Below are positions 17,559 to 26,348 of a stretch of DNA of 61,199 nt, piece by piece. How positions within the stretch are numbered: the stretch's first letter is position 1; every line of letters starts with the position of its first letter. The position numbers and the translations under genes are program-made. The DNA is from GCA-2729515 sp036336695 (GTDB taxonomy: Bacteria; Myxococcota_A; UBA9160; SMWR01): positions 1-61,199 of the forward strand of contig JAYZFQ010000008.1 in assembly GCA_036336695.1 (NCBI GenBank). The letters are read 5' to 3'. The notes beneath the pieces were generated by a model, which worked only from the letters and a program-made list of their open reading frames with translations, searched no databases and was not told the origin of the DNA.

Positions 17559-19493
17559 TTATGCGTCTTCCGCGGTTTCGACCACGAGGAGCAGGGTGCC
17601 CGCTTCCACCTGGTCGCCTTGGGTGACCCGGACTTCGGTGACGACGCCGTCTTCCATGGTGCGCAGGGCGTGTTCCATTTTCATGGCTTCGAGGACGAGG
17701 AGCGTATCGCCGGCGTTCACCCGGTCGCCCACGGCGACGCGCAGTTCGATCACCTTGCCCGGCATCTGGGCCACGAAACCGCCGGCCGTTTCCTCGCTGC
17801 CGGGCAGGATGAAGCGGGGCTTTTCCACGAACGTGACGTCGCCGCTCGGTCCGTGGACGACGAGCCGGTCGCCGCTGCGCCGGATCCGGGCCCTCGCGCG
17901 TCGCCCGTCGATTTCCGCGTCGATCCCGTTTGCGTCGCAGGCGTGGATGCGACCGAGTGTGCCATCGGCGAAACGGAAACTGCCGTCGCGCTGGGAGCGG
18001 TAACGCACGGCGACGCTCGCTTCCCCGTGGTCGAGGACGAGTTCCTGCTCGGGCAGGCGGGCGTTGCGCCACCCGGAAGGGGCGAGGCCGAGCACCTGGG
18101 CGTCGCGCCGGTTTTCCCACTGCACCCAGAGCGCCGCGAGCCGCGCGAGCCGGGTGCGTTCTGCGTCGCCCGGCGCGTGGGTCCGCGGCGGATTCACCCG
18201 GGCGATGAAGTCCGTGGTGGTGTCGCCGGCCAGGAACTCGGGGGTGCGGAGGGTGGCGACGAGGAAGTCGCGGTTGGTCGTGACGCCGCCGAGGTGCGTT
18301 CGCTCGAGGCCCAGGGCGAGACGGCCGGCTGCCTCGGCACGGGTGGGGGCGTGGGCGATGACTTTGGCGAGCATCGGGTCGAAATCCGTCCCAACGACGG
18401 AGCCCTCGGTCACACCCGAGTCCCAGCGCAGCGTCGGTGTTTCGGCGGGCGCGAAGGCCGCGAGCGTGCCGGTGGCGGGCAGGAATTCGTTCGCCGGGTC
18501 TTCCGCGTAGAGGCGCGCTTCGATGGCGGCGCCGGCGAAGCGGATGTCGCTCTGTACGTAGCCCAGTGGCTCGCCGGCGGCGATGCGCAGCTGCTCGCGG
18601 ACGAGGTCGATGCCCGTCGCGAGTTCGGTGACCGGGTGTTCGACCTGGAGGCGCGTGTTGGCTTCGAGAAAGAAGAATTCGCCCGAGTCTTCGTCGAAGA
18701 GGAACTCGACGGTGCCGGCCGAGCGGTAGGCGAGTGCCCGGGCCAGGCGCAGAGCGGCCTCTCCCATGGCTTCGCGCAGGGCGACATCGACCCGGGGCGA
18801 AGGCGACTCCTCGATGATCTTCTGGTGGCGCCGCTGGATCGAGCACTCGCGTTCGCCCAGGTGGACGAGGTTGCCGTGGGCGTCGCCGAGCACCTGGATC
18901 TCGATGTGCCGCGCCCGCCGGACATAGCGCTCGAGAAAGACCCGGTCGTCGCCGAAGCCGCTCTGGGCCTCCCGGCGGGCGGCCGCCAACGCTTCGTCGA
19001 GGTCGGACGGCGCTTCGACGACGCGCATGCCCTTGCCCCCGCCGCCCGCCGCCGCTTTCACCAACAGCGGGTAGCCGACGCGGTCCGCCGCTCCGGGGTC
19101 ATCCGCACCGGGCAGGGTCGGCACCTGGGCTTTTTCGGCCAGGGCCCGGGCGGCGATCTTGTCGCCCATCTGTTCGATGGCCTCGGGCGAAGGCCCCACC
19201 CACGCCAGGCCCGCGGCGATCACCTCTGCAGCGAAGGCCGCGTTCTCCGAGAGGAACCCGTAGCCCGGGTGGACGGCGCCGGCCCCGGTGGCCCGGGCGG
19301 CTGCGAGGATCGCGCTGCCGTCGAGGTAGCCGGTCTCGAGTCGCACGGCTTCGTCGGCATCGCCCACGAAGGGGGCACCGGCGTCGGCGTCGACGTAGAC
19401 CGCCACGCAGCGGATGCCCATGTCGTGGGCGCTGCGGATGATGCGGCGCGCGATCTCTCCGCGATTGGCGACGAGGAGGGTGGAGAAGCTCAC
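17559..19493 (-). CDS. Acyl-CoA carboxylase, biotin carboxylase and carrier (alpha) subunit
   Basis: A 644-residue alpha chain of a geranyl-, methylcrotonyl- or propionyl-type acyl-CoA carboxylase. The order is a biotin-carboxylase N-domain (LLVANRGEIARRI), ATP-grasp with KAAAGGGGKGM and EANTRLQVEHPVTE, then a linker and a C-terminal biotinyl domain with EAMKMEH (biotinylated Lys605). It uses ATP and bicarbonate to carboxylate biotin. GTG 19493 overlaps the stop of the beta subunit. Sequence alone does not distinguish geranyl-CoA from methylcrotonyl-CoA substrate. Confidence 0.93.
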   Translation of the reverse strand: MSFSTLLVANRGEIARRIIRSAHDMGIRCVAVYVDADAGAPFVGDADEAVRLETGYLDGSAILAAARATGAGAVHPGYGFLSENAAFAAEVIAAGLAWVGPSPEAIEQMGDKIAARALAEKAQVPTLPGADDPGAADRVGYPLLVKAAAGGGGKGMRVVEAPSDLDEALAAARREAQSGFGDDRVFLERYVRRARHIEIQVLGDAHGNLVHLGERECSIQRRHQKIIEESPSPRVDVALREAMGEAALRLARALAYRSAGTVEFLFDEDSGEFFFLEANTRLQVEHPVTELATGIDLVREQLRIAAGEPLGYVQSDIRFAGAAIEARLYAEDPANEFLPATGTLAAFAPAETPTLRWDSGVTEGSVVGTDFDPMLAKVIAHAPTRAEAAGRLALGLERTHLGGVTTNRDFLVATLRTPEFLAGDTTTDFIARVNPPRTHAPGDAERTRLARLAALWVQWENRRDAQVLGLAPSGWRNARLPEQELVLDHGEASVAVRYRSQRDGSFRFADGTLGRIHACDANGIDAEIDGRRARARIRRSGDRLVVHGPSGDVTFVEKPRFILPGSEETAGGFVAQMPGKVIELRVAVGDRVNAGDTLLVLEAMKMEHALRTMEDGVVTEVRVTQGDQVEAGTLLLVVETAEDA

Positions 19494-21145
19494 AGGCGGA
19501 ACACCCCGTAGCCCGGCGTTCCCTCGATGGGCTTGTTGCGAACGACCGAGAGGCAGATGCCGAGCACGGTGCGGGTGTCGCGCGGGTCGATGAGCCCGTC
19601 GTCGCTGATGGCGCCCGTGGCCTCGAGGGCCACCGAACCCTTTTCCTGGGCCGCTTCCACGGCGGCCCGCAGCTTGGCGTCCGCCTCTTCGTCGAAGGGT
19701 TCGCCCTTCCGCGCCGCCTGGCCCCGGCGCACGATCGACATCACGCCGGCGATCTGCTTCCCGCCCATCACCGCGATCTTCGCGCTCGGCCAGATGAAGG
19801 TGAAGCGGTTGTTGTACGCGCGCCCGGACATGGCGTAGGTCCCCGCGCCGTAGGAGGCGCCGACGATCACGGTCAGGTGGGGCACTTCGGAGTTGGTGAC
19901 GGCGTTGATGAACTGCGACCCCTTCTTGACCATGCCCGCCTGCTCGTAGTCCCGGCCAACGATGAACCCCGTCAGGTTCTGCAGGAAGACGAGGGGCATG
20001 TCGATCTGGTTGCAGAGTTGGACGAAGTGGGCGCCCTTTTCCGCAGAGTCCGGATAGAGCACGCCGTTGTTGGCGAGGATGCCCACGGGGTAGCCGTGGA
20101 TCGAGGCGAAGCCGCACACGAGGGTGGGCCCGTAGCGCGGTTTGAACTCCTCGAACCGCGAACCGTCGACGATGCGCCCGATGACCTCGCGGATCTCGAC
20201 CGACCGACGCAATTCGGGGTCGATGACGCCGAGGAGCTCTTCGGGGTCGAGGGTGGGCGGGTCGTCGCGCAGGGCCGGCTCGGGCCCCGGTTTCTTCCAG
20301 TTCAGGTGAGACACGATTTCGCGGCACAGGCGCAAGGCATCGCGTTCGTCCTCGGCCAGGTACTCGCCGAGCCCCGAGATATCGGCGTGCATCTGCGCAC
20401 CGCCGAGGGTCTCGTCGTCGGAATCTTCTCCCGTCGCCATCTTCACCAGGGGCGGGCCCGCGAGGAAGATCTTCGACTGCTGCTTGATCAGGACGTTGTA
20501 GTCCGACATGCCCGGCTGGTAGGCGCCGCCCGCCGTCGACGAGCCGAACACCACGCAGACGGTGGGGATCCGCAGCTTCGAGAGTTCGATCATCTCGTAG
20601 AAGAAGCGACCGGTTTCCGCGAAGTGGTTGATCTTGGCCGGACGCCGCCGCTTCTTGCCGCCTTCGTTCTGGGGTTCCATGCGCAGGTCGGCGCCGGCCG
20701 ACTCGACGAAGCTGACGTAGGGGATGTGGTTGTCCCGCGCGATTTCCAGGGCGCGCATCCACTTCTTGCCGACGTAGGGGGTCAGCGCGCCGCCGAGCAC
20801 GGTGGGGTCGTTGGCAAAGATCACGCACTCGACGCCCGCGATGACGCCGATGCCGAGCACGGCGCCGCCGCCCATGGCGTAGTCCGAGTTGTACCCGGCG
20901 AGAGAGCTGATCTCGAGAAAGGGGCTGTCGGGATCGAGTGCCAGGGCGATGCGTTCGCGTACCGGCAGCTTGCCGCGCTTGGCCAGGCGCTCGTGGTGGT
21001 GCACACCGCCGCCGAGTTCGGCCTCGTCGAGAAGCGTCTCGAGTTCCGCGAGCTTCTCGAGCATGGCCTCGCGGTTTTCCTGGAAATCGGGATTCCGGGG
21101 ATCGAGGGTGGAGCGCACGGGCGGCGCGAGGAGAGGGGGTTGCAT
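19490..21145 (-). CDS. Acyl-CoA carboxylase, carboxyltransferase (beta) subunit
   Basis: A 551-residue carboxyltransferase with N- and C-terminal crotonase-like halves. It has GGGAVLGIGVIAGVECVIFAND in the first half and the acyl-CoA oxyanion region GSSTAGGAYQPGMSDY. The second half has LANNGVLYPDSAEKGAHF, NLTGF and GASYGAGTYAMSGRAYN. It moves carboxyl from biotin to the gamma or alpha carbon of an acyl-CoA. Length and motifs fit AtuC/LiuB-type enzymes. It is the first gene of the minus-strand operon and diverges from the hydratase at 21269. One unusual insert, KKRRRPAKINHF at about 172-183, is very basic. Confidence 0.92.
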   Translation of the reverse strand: MQPPLLAPPVRSTLDPRNPDFQENREAMLEKLAELETLLDEAELGGGVHHHERLAKRGKLPVRERIALALDPDSPFLEISSLAGYNSDYAMGGGAVLGIGVIAGVECVIFANDPTVLGGALTPYVGKKWMRALEIARDNHIPYVSFVESAGADLRMEPQNEGGKKRRRPAKINHFAETGRFFYEMIELSKLRIPTVCVVFGSSTAGGAYQPGMSDYNVLIKQQSKIFLAGPPLVKMATGEDSDDETLGGAQMHADISGLGEYLAEDERDALRLCREIVSHLNWKKPGPEPALRDDPPTLDPEELLGVIDPELRRSVEIREVIGRIVDGSRFEEFKPRYGPTLVCGFASIHGYPVGILANNGVLYPDSAEKGAHFVQLCNQIDMPLVFLQNLTGFIVGRDYEQAGMVKKGSQFINAVTNSEVPHLTVIVGASYGAGTYAMSGRAYNNRFTFIWPSAKIAVMGGKQIAGVMSIVRRGQAARKGEPFDEEADAKLRAAVEAAQEKGSVALEATGAISDDGLIDPRDTRTVLGICLSVVRNKPIEGTPGYGVFRL

Positions 21146-21193
21146 GGGGTTCCCGTCGTGTGTGGCCGGACCGCAGCCGGCGGTCGAATCCTG

Positions 21194-21223
21194 TTGACGC
21201 AGAGGTAACAGAGAGGGTAATAA
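21194..21223 (+). promoter_or_regulatory. Sigma-70-type promoter of the hydratase-dehydrogenase operon
   Basis: TTGACG (21194-21199), an 18-nt spacer and TAATAA (21218-21223), about 45 nt before ATG 21269. This is the only well-formed -35/-10 pair I see in the window and it lies in its most AT-rich stretch. GTAATA is repeated at 21217 and 21231, and TGATCA sits at 21224. A TetR operator could overlap here and control both divergent operons, though no clean dyad is evident. Confidence 0.6.
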
Positions 21224-21268
21224 TGATCAAGTAATATTTCCCCCACCGCGACTCCTGGAGCACCCGGA

Positions 21269-22039
21269 ATGGACACAGTCCGGCTCGAAACCGGCGACGG
21301 GATCCTGACCGTGACCCTCGCCGACGTGGAAAACCGCAACGCCCTGGGTGCTGCGCTCCTCAACGGCCTTCACGACGCGATCGGCCGGGCCAACGCGGAT
21401 CCCGCGATCCGCGCGGTGGTTGTCACCAACGAGGGCAACACCTTCTGTGCCGGCGCAAATCTGAAGCAGCAGTCGGGCGCCGGGCGGGGGGAAGCCCCGA
21501 AGGTCGGTTTCGAGGAATTGCTCGGGGAAATCCAGCGCTCGCCCACCCCCATCGTCGGCAAGATCCGGGGGCACGTCGTGGGCGGCGGCAACGGGCTGGC
21601 GGCGGCCCTCGACATCGCCATTGCCCAGGACGACGTGAAGTTCGGCTTCACCGAAGTCCGGCTCGGTGTCGCGCCCGCAATCATCTCCGTCGTCTGCCTG
21701 CCCAAGCTGCGCCGCGGGGATGCGCTCGAGGCCTTCCTGCGCGGTCATCGCTTCCCTGCCTCCCGCGCGGCGGAACTCGGGCTGATCAGCCGTGCCGTGC
21801 CGGCCGACGCACTCGACGCTGCGGTCGACGAAGTACTCTCGGACTTGCGCCGGGGCGGTCCCGAGGCGCTCGGCTTCGCCAAGCGCCTCGTGTACGAAGT
21901 GCCGGGGATGGCGCAAAAAGAAGCGTTTGCCTGGACGGCGGAACTCTCGGCCCGGTTGTTCCGGGGTGAAGAAGCGGCGGCGGGGATGAAGGCCTTCCTC
22001 AAGCGGGAAAAGCCGCCCTGGGCGGTCGATTCCGAGTGA
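21269..22039 (+). CDS. Enoyl-CoA hydratase (AtuE/LiuC-like)
   Basis: A 256-residue crotonase. FCAGANLKQQ and HVVGGGNGLAAALDIA form the oxyanion hole, and FTEVRLGVAPAIISVVCLPK carries the active-site Glu in the pattern seen in hydratases that act after methylcrotonyl- or geranyl-CoA carboxylases. It probably hydrates the glutaconyl-CoA-type product of the carboxylase encoded divergently. It is the first gene of the plus-strand operon; CTGGAG precedes the ATG. The assignment to that step comes from context and motif, not proof. Confidence 0.88.
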   Translation: MDTVRLETGDGILTVTLADVENRNALGAALLNGLHDAIGRANADPAIRAVVVTNEGNTFCAGANLKQQSGAGRGEAPKVGFEELLGEIQRSPTPIVGKIRGHVVGGGNGLAAALDIAIAQDDVKFGFTEVRLGVAPAIISVVCLPKLRRGDALEAFLRGHRFPASRAAELGLISRAVPADALDAAVDEVLSDLRRGGPEALGFAKRLVYEVPGMAQKEAFAWTAELSARLFRGEEAAAGMKAFLKREKPPWAVDSE

Positions 22040-22076
22040 ACCCGGCCGTCGGCGAACGAGACGAGGAGTCGACCCG

Positions 22077-22877
22077 TTGTTGCCGGTGAGCCGCGACTTT
22101 CGCGACGAGGTCGACGAGCTTTACGCGTTTCTCGACCAGCTGGCTCCCGAAGATTGGGAGCGCGAAACCGGGTTCATGGAGTGGACGCCCTGGGACGTCG
22201 TCGGTCATCTCCACTTCTTCGACCAGGTGTCCCTGGTGGCGCTCGAGGGCGAAGCGGCGTTCCAGGCGGAGCGCCAGGCCCTGTTTGCGGCCATCGGTGG
22301 GGGACGCACCAACAAGGAACTCGCCCGGGAACGGTTCGGCGATCTCGACGCCGCGCAATTGCGGGAAGCCTGGTGCCGCACGGCCCATTCCCTTGCCGAC
22401 GCTCTCGGCGCGTCGGACGCCAAACGCCGCTTGCCGTGGTTCGGGCCGGACATGGGCGTCCTCATGTTCACGACCGCGCGGTACATGGAGACCTGGGCAC
22501 ACGGCCAGGAAATCTACGATCTCGTCGGTGCCCAACGCCGTTACACCGATCGCATCAAGCACATCGCCACCATCGGGGTGAAGACCTTTGGCTGGACCTT
22601 CGTGAACCGCAAGCGCGAAGCGCCCGGACCCCCGCCCTACGTGCGCCTCGTGGCGCCCTCGGGTGAGATCTGGGAATGGAACGACCCCAGCGAGACGGAT
22701 TGCGTGCGCGGCGACGCGGCGGATTTCTGCCACGTGGTCACCCAGGGCCGCAACGTGGCCGACACGCCGCTCGCCGTGGCGGGCCCCGTTGCGACCGCGT
22801 GGATGGCCATCGCCCAGTGTTTCGCGGGGGGTCCCGTGGATCCGCCGCAACCCGGGACCCGCGGGCCGCAACGCTGA
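22077..22877 (+). CDS. TIGR03084-type (DinB/maleylpyruvate isomerase-like) protein
   Basis: A 266-residue protein with an N-terminal metal-dependent helical bundle. The pattern is WTPWDVVGHLHFFDQ (His at about residue 42) and, later, TARYMETWAHGQEIYD with a second His, as in DinB/mycothiol-dependent isomerase folds. The function of this family is not known; its genes recur among acyl-CoA dehydrogenases. The start is TTG 22077 because GAGGAG lies 8 nt upstream; GTG at 22086 is the alternative. It lies between a hydratase and paired dehydrogenases. Confidence 0.8.
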   Translation: MLPVSRDFRDEVDELYAFLDQLAPEDWERETGFMEWTPWDVVGHLHFFDQVSLVALEGEAAFQAERQALFAAIGGGRTNKELARERFGDLDAAQLREAWCRTAHSLADALGASDAKRRLPWFGPDMGVLMFTTARYMETWAHGQEIYDLVGAQRRYTDRIKHIATIGVKTFGWTFVNRKREAPGPPPYVRLVAPSGEIWEWNDPSETDCVRGDAADFCHVVTQGRNVADTPLAVAGPVATAWMAIAQCFAGGPVDPPQPGTRGPQR

Positions 22878-22895
22878 GCCGCCGACCGGAGAGCC

Positions 22896-24089
22896 ATGAA
22901 CCTCGAGTTCGACGCTAGTTACGACGAGTTCCGCGCGCAGGTGCGGGCCTTCCTCGGCGAAAACCGCCCCAGCGGTCCGATTGGTCTGGGCGGCGGCCGT
23001 GCCGAGGACCGTGTGGCATGGCTCTCCCTGCTCATCGAGCACGGCTACTGGGCGCGCACCATCCCGAAGGAGTACGGCGGTTTCGGTGCCGAGCCGGATC
23101 TCCTGGCCACCGTGATCATGGACGAGGAGTTCAACCGGGCGGGCCTGCCCCGGGGCATGATGGCCCAGGGTCCCTCCATGCTCGTGCCGACGCTGCTGAC
23201 CCACGGCACGGAGGCACAGCGCAAGCGCTGGATTGCGCCGACGATGCGCGGCGAGGTCATGTGGTGCCAGGGCTATTCGGAGCCCGGATCGGGCAGCGAT
23301 CTGGCGAGCCTCCAGACCCGGGCGACGGAAGACGGCGATGACTTCGTGATCAACGGGCAGAAGATCTGGACCAGCACGGCGGACCACGCCGACATGTGCT
23401 TCCTGCTCGTTCGCACGGAACCCGACGCGGCGAAGCACGCGGGGATCAGTTACGTGCTCGTACCGATGGACACGCCGGGCATCGAGATCCAACCGCTCCG
23501 GACGATGTCCGGAGACATCGGGGAAAACTCGTTCAACCAGGTCTTCTTCAACGATGTGCGCGTGCCCCAGGCGAACGTGGTGGGAAAGCGCGGCGAGGGC
23601 TGGAAGATCGCCAACACCACCCTGAAGCACGAGCGGAGTTCCCTGAACGCCAATGCCGAGGGCACGTGGATGCGCCTCGCGCGACTCATGGAAAAGGAAA
23701 CGGTCAACGGCGTTGCGGTCATGGACAGCCCCGTGTATCGCGATCGCCTGATGCGGCTCCAGGCCCGGGCGCTGTCGATGAAGCACCACAGCATGCGGCT
23801 GCTCACCTGCAGTCTCAAGCAGGAGTCGCCCGGCGTGGCGGGACTCGTCGTGAAGCTGCAGAACTGCCAGCTCAGTTTCGACATGGCGGCCCTCGCCATC
23901 GATGCCATGGGCGAACTGGGAGTCCTGTACGACCACACGAAGTACGAACGGGAACGAGGCTACTGGCAGGCGTATTCCATGTTCTCGCTCGGGCTCATCA
24001 TCGGTGGCGGTACCGCCCAGATCCAGAAGAACATCATTGCCGAGCGCGGGCTGGGTCTCCCCCGCGAGCCCAAGCCGGCGAAGACCTGA
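22896..24089 (+). CDS. Acyl-CoA dehydrogenase, large-type subunit
   Basis: A 397-residue acyl-CoA dehydrogenase with WCQGYSEPGSGSDLASLQT, DFVINGQKIWTS and the C-terminal GGTAQIQKNIIAERGLGLPR block. It is paired with the 362-residue dehydrogenase 19 nt downstream, mirroring the pair at 425-2725 but with the larger chain first. The two chains probably form one heteromeric enzyme that desaturates a branched or bulky acyl-CoA in the carboxylase-linked pathway. Confidence 0.92.
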   Translation: MNLEFDASYDEFRAQVRAFLGENRPSGPIGLGGGRAEDRVAWLSLLIEHGYWARTIPKEYGGFGAEPDLLATVIMDEEFNRAGLPRGMMAQGPSMLVPTLLTHGTEAQRKRWIAPTMRGEVMWCQGYSEPGSGSDLASLQTRATEDGDDFVINGQKIWTSTADHADMCFLLVRTEPDAAKHAGISYVLVPMDTPGIEIQPLRTMSGDIGENSFNQVFFNDVRVPQANVVGKRGEGWKIANTTLKHERSSLNANAEGTWMRLARLMEKETVNGVAVMDSPVYRDRLMRLQARALSMKHHSMRLLTCSLKQESPGVAGLVVKLQNCQLSFDMAALAIDAMGELGVLYDHTKYERERGYWQAYSMFSLGLIIGGGTAQIQKNIIAERGLGLPREPKPAKT

Positions 24090-24108
24090 GCCACCCCAGA
24101 GGCGCTGG

Positions 24109-25197
24109 ATGGATTTCGGACTTTCGGAAGATCAAAACCTGCTCGAACAGACCGTGCGGGGTTTTCTCGCGGAAGAGGTTCCGATCGAGCGCGTTCGAGA
24201 ACTGCGCGACGGAGACTGCCCGAACGATCGCGCGACCTGGTCGGCGCTGGCGGAACTCGGCGTCGCCGGGATGCTCGTCCCCGAAGACCAGGGCGGAAGC
24301 GGCTTGAGCTTGCTCGACGCCGCCCTGGTCGCCCAGGCCCTGGGCCACGCGGCCACGCCGACACCCTTCCTCGCATCGGGGGTGATGGCGCCGGTGGCGC
24401 TCCGCGCGGTCGGGGGCAGCGATGCCGAGGCCTGGCTCACCGCCGTTGCGACGGGCGACACCGTGTGCGGCGTTGCGGTCACCGAACTCTTTTCCGTGCG
24501 GGAAGGCGCGGGCGTCTCCCTGGACGGCGGCGTCCTCCAGGGCAAGGCGCTGCTGGCCATCGATGCCTGCCGGGCCGACCTGCTCCTCGTCGCCCTCGAT
24601 GGCGAGACGTTGGCCGCGGTGCCGGCGAGCGCCCCGGGTCTCGAGATCACCCGGCTCCGCACCGTCGACGCGACCCGTTGCACCGCCGAGGTGGTTTTTG
24701 CGGGTGTCGCGCCGGCCGCGGTCTTCGAGGACGCCGGCTCCGCGATCGCGCGCATGGTCGATGCCGGTCGGATCGCCCTCGCCGCCGATGCCTTCGGGGC
24801 GGCCGAGTCGATGGTGGAGCAGGCCGTCGCCTACGCGAAGGAGCGAAAGCAGTTCGACCGGTTGATCGGTTCCTTCCAGGCCGTCAAGCACATGTGCGCC
24901 GAGATGGTCTCCGAGCTCGAACCGGCGCGATCGTTGCTCTGGTACGCTGCCCACAGTTTCGAGTCAGTGCCCGGAGAGGCCCCGCTCATGGCGTGCCACG
25001 TCCTTGCCCACGTTTCGGAGATCGCTCGGGACATCGCGAGCGTGTCGACCCAGGTCCACGGCGGAATCGGCTGGACCGACGAGCAGAACCTGCATTTCTG
25101 GTTCAAGCGCATCGGGAATGCGCGTCACCTCCTCGGGGGTCCCGAGTGGCTCCGCGGGCGCGCCGCGGAACTCCAGGGCTTCGCGGCGGCCGGCTGA
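24109..25197 (+). CDS. Acyl-CoA dehydrogenase, small-type subunit
   Basis: A 362-residue dehydrogenase starting MDFGLSEDQNLLEQTVRGF, with the C-terminal VHGGIGWTDEQNLHFWFKR segment matching the small chain at 425-1504. The central domain is degenerate compared with classical acyl-CoA dehydrogenases, typical of the helper chain in alpha2beta2 enzymes. It is the fourth gene of the plus operon, with AAAAGAAGGAG leading into the next gene 23 nt later. Confidence 0.9.
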   Translation: MDFGLSEDQNLLEQTVRGFLAEEVPIERVRELRDGDCPNDRATWSALAELGVAGMLVPEDQGGSGLSLLDAALVAQALGHAATPTPFLASGVMAPVALRAVGGSDAEAWLTAVATGDTVCGVAVTELFSVREGAGVSLDGGVLQGKALLAIDACRADLLLVALDGETLAAVPASAPGLEITRLRTVDATRCTAEVVFAGVAPAAVFEDAGSAIARMVDAGRIALAADAFGAAESMVEQAVAYAKERKQFDRLIGSFQAVKHMCAEMVSELEPARSLLWYAAHSFESVPGEAPLMACHVLAHVSEIARDIASVSTQVHGGIGWTDEQNLHFWFKRIGNARHLLGGPEWLRGRAAELQGFAAAG

Positions 25198-25220
25198 ATC
25201 CCGAAAAGAAGGAGTTTCAC

Positions 25221-26348
25221 GTGCAGACCCAACTCGCGGAAGAACTCGGCATCGAATTTCCGGTCTTCGCGTTCACCCACTGTCGTGATGTCGCGGCCGC
25301 CGTCACCAACGCAGGCGGCCTCGGGGTGCTCGGTGTGGCCGGTCACTCGGCCAAGAACCTCGCGATGGAACTCGAGTGGATCGAGAAGGAAGTGGGCGGC
25401 AAGCCCTTCGGCGTCGACCTTTTGCTCCCGGCTCGGTTTGCAGGAAGCGAGCGAGGGGGATTCGACGAGACGCAGATGGACGAGCGCATCCCTGAGTCGC
25501 ATCGCGCCTTCCTCGACGACCTGCTGTCCCAGCACGGGGTGCCGGACCTGCCTTCGGACGTGGAACTGCCGCGGGAGTTTTCCGTCGGGTACGAGCAGCA
25601 GCGCGAGGTGATCGAACTCGTCTTCCAGCATCCGATCAGCCTGATCGCGTCTGCCCTGGGCCCGCCCCCTGCGTGGATGGTCGAACAGGGCCGGGCGAAC
25701 GGCGTGAAGGTGGCTGCCCTGGCGGGTACGGTGGAACACGCGCGGCGCCATGCCGAAGCCGGTGTGGACATCGTCGTGGCCCAGGGCTACGAGGCGGGGG
25801 GACACACGGGCACCGTGTCGACGCTCGTGCTGGTTCCGGAGGTCGTCGACGCCGTGAGCCCCCTCCCGGTGCTGGCGGCGGGCGGGATCGGCAACGGTCG
25901 TCAGCTGACGGCAGCGCTGGCGCTGGGCGCCCAGGGGGTGTGGACCGGTTCGGTCTGGCTCACCACGGAAGAGGCGGAGACACACCCGGTGGTGAAGGAG
26001 AAGTTCTTGAAGGCGCTGTCCGTCGACACCGTGCGCAGTCGATCGCTCACGGGGAAACCGGCGCGCCAGTTGCGGAGTGCGTGGACCGATGCCTGGGAAG
26101 ATTCTGAAAATCCGGATCCCCTTCCCATGCCGCTTCAGCCGCGCCTCGTGCGCGAAGCCCAGGCTCGCATCAACCGGACGGCGCATAACAACCCTGGTGC
26201 TGAACAACTGGCCAACTACTTCGTAGGACAGGTGGTGGGTTCGTTGAACCACGTGAAGTCGGTCCGCACGGTGATGGAGGAATTCGCCACCGAGTACGCC
26301 GACACCATGGAGCACCTGGGCCGACTGGCGGAGGGGGCGGACTCGTGA
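25221..26348 (+). CDS. Nitronate monooxygenase family protein
   Basis: A 375-residue FMN-dependent TIM-barrel protein of the nitronate monooxygenase / 2-nitropropane dioxygenase family. AGGLGVLG comes early, QGYEAGGHTG binds the flavin phosphate, and PVLAAGGIGNGRQLTAALALGA forms the late barrel strands. Members oxidise nitronates or act as enoyl reductases and other flavoenzymes. Starts at GTG 25221 after AAGAAGGAG; the end overlaps the next gene. Its place in an acyl-CoA operon suggests a flavin-dependent step on a pathway intermediate rather than nitronate detoxification (inference). Confidence 0.85.
   Translation: MQTQLAEELGIEFPVFAFTHCRDVAAAVTNAGGLGVLGVAGHSAKNLAMELEWIEKEVGGKPFGVDLLLPARFAGSERGGFDETQMDERIPESHRAFLDDLLSQHGVPDLPSDVELPREFSVGYEQQREVIELVFQHPISLIASALGPPPAWMVEQGRANGVKVAALAGTVEHARRHAEAGVDIVVAQGYEAGGHTGTVSTLVLVPEVVDAVSPLPVLAAGGIGNGRQLTAALALGAQGVWTGSVWLTTEEAETHPVVKEKFLKALSVDTVRSRSLTGKPARQLRSAWTDAWEDSENPDPLPMPLQPRLVREAQARINRTAHNNPGAEQLANYFVGQVVGSLNHVKSVRTVMEEFATEYADTMEHLGRLAEGADS

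Noticed and set aside
15738..19511. Very long open frame (over 1200 codons) on the plus strand
   Set aside because: It lies antisense to the carboxylase alpha, AtuA-type and TetR genes, which carry textbook motifs. In GC-rich DNA the opposite strand stays open by codon-position bias, and the translation shows no motif.
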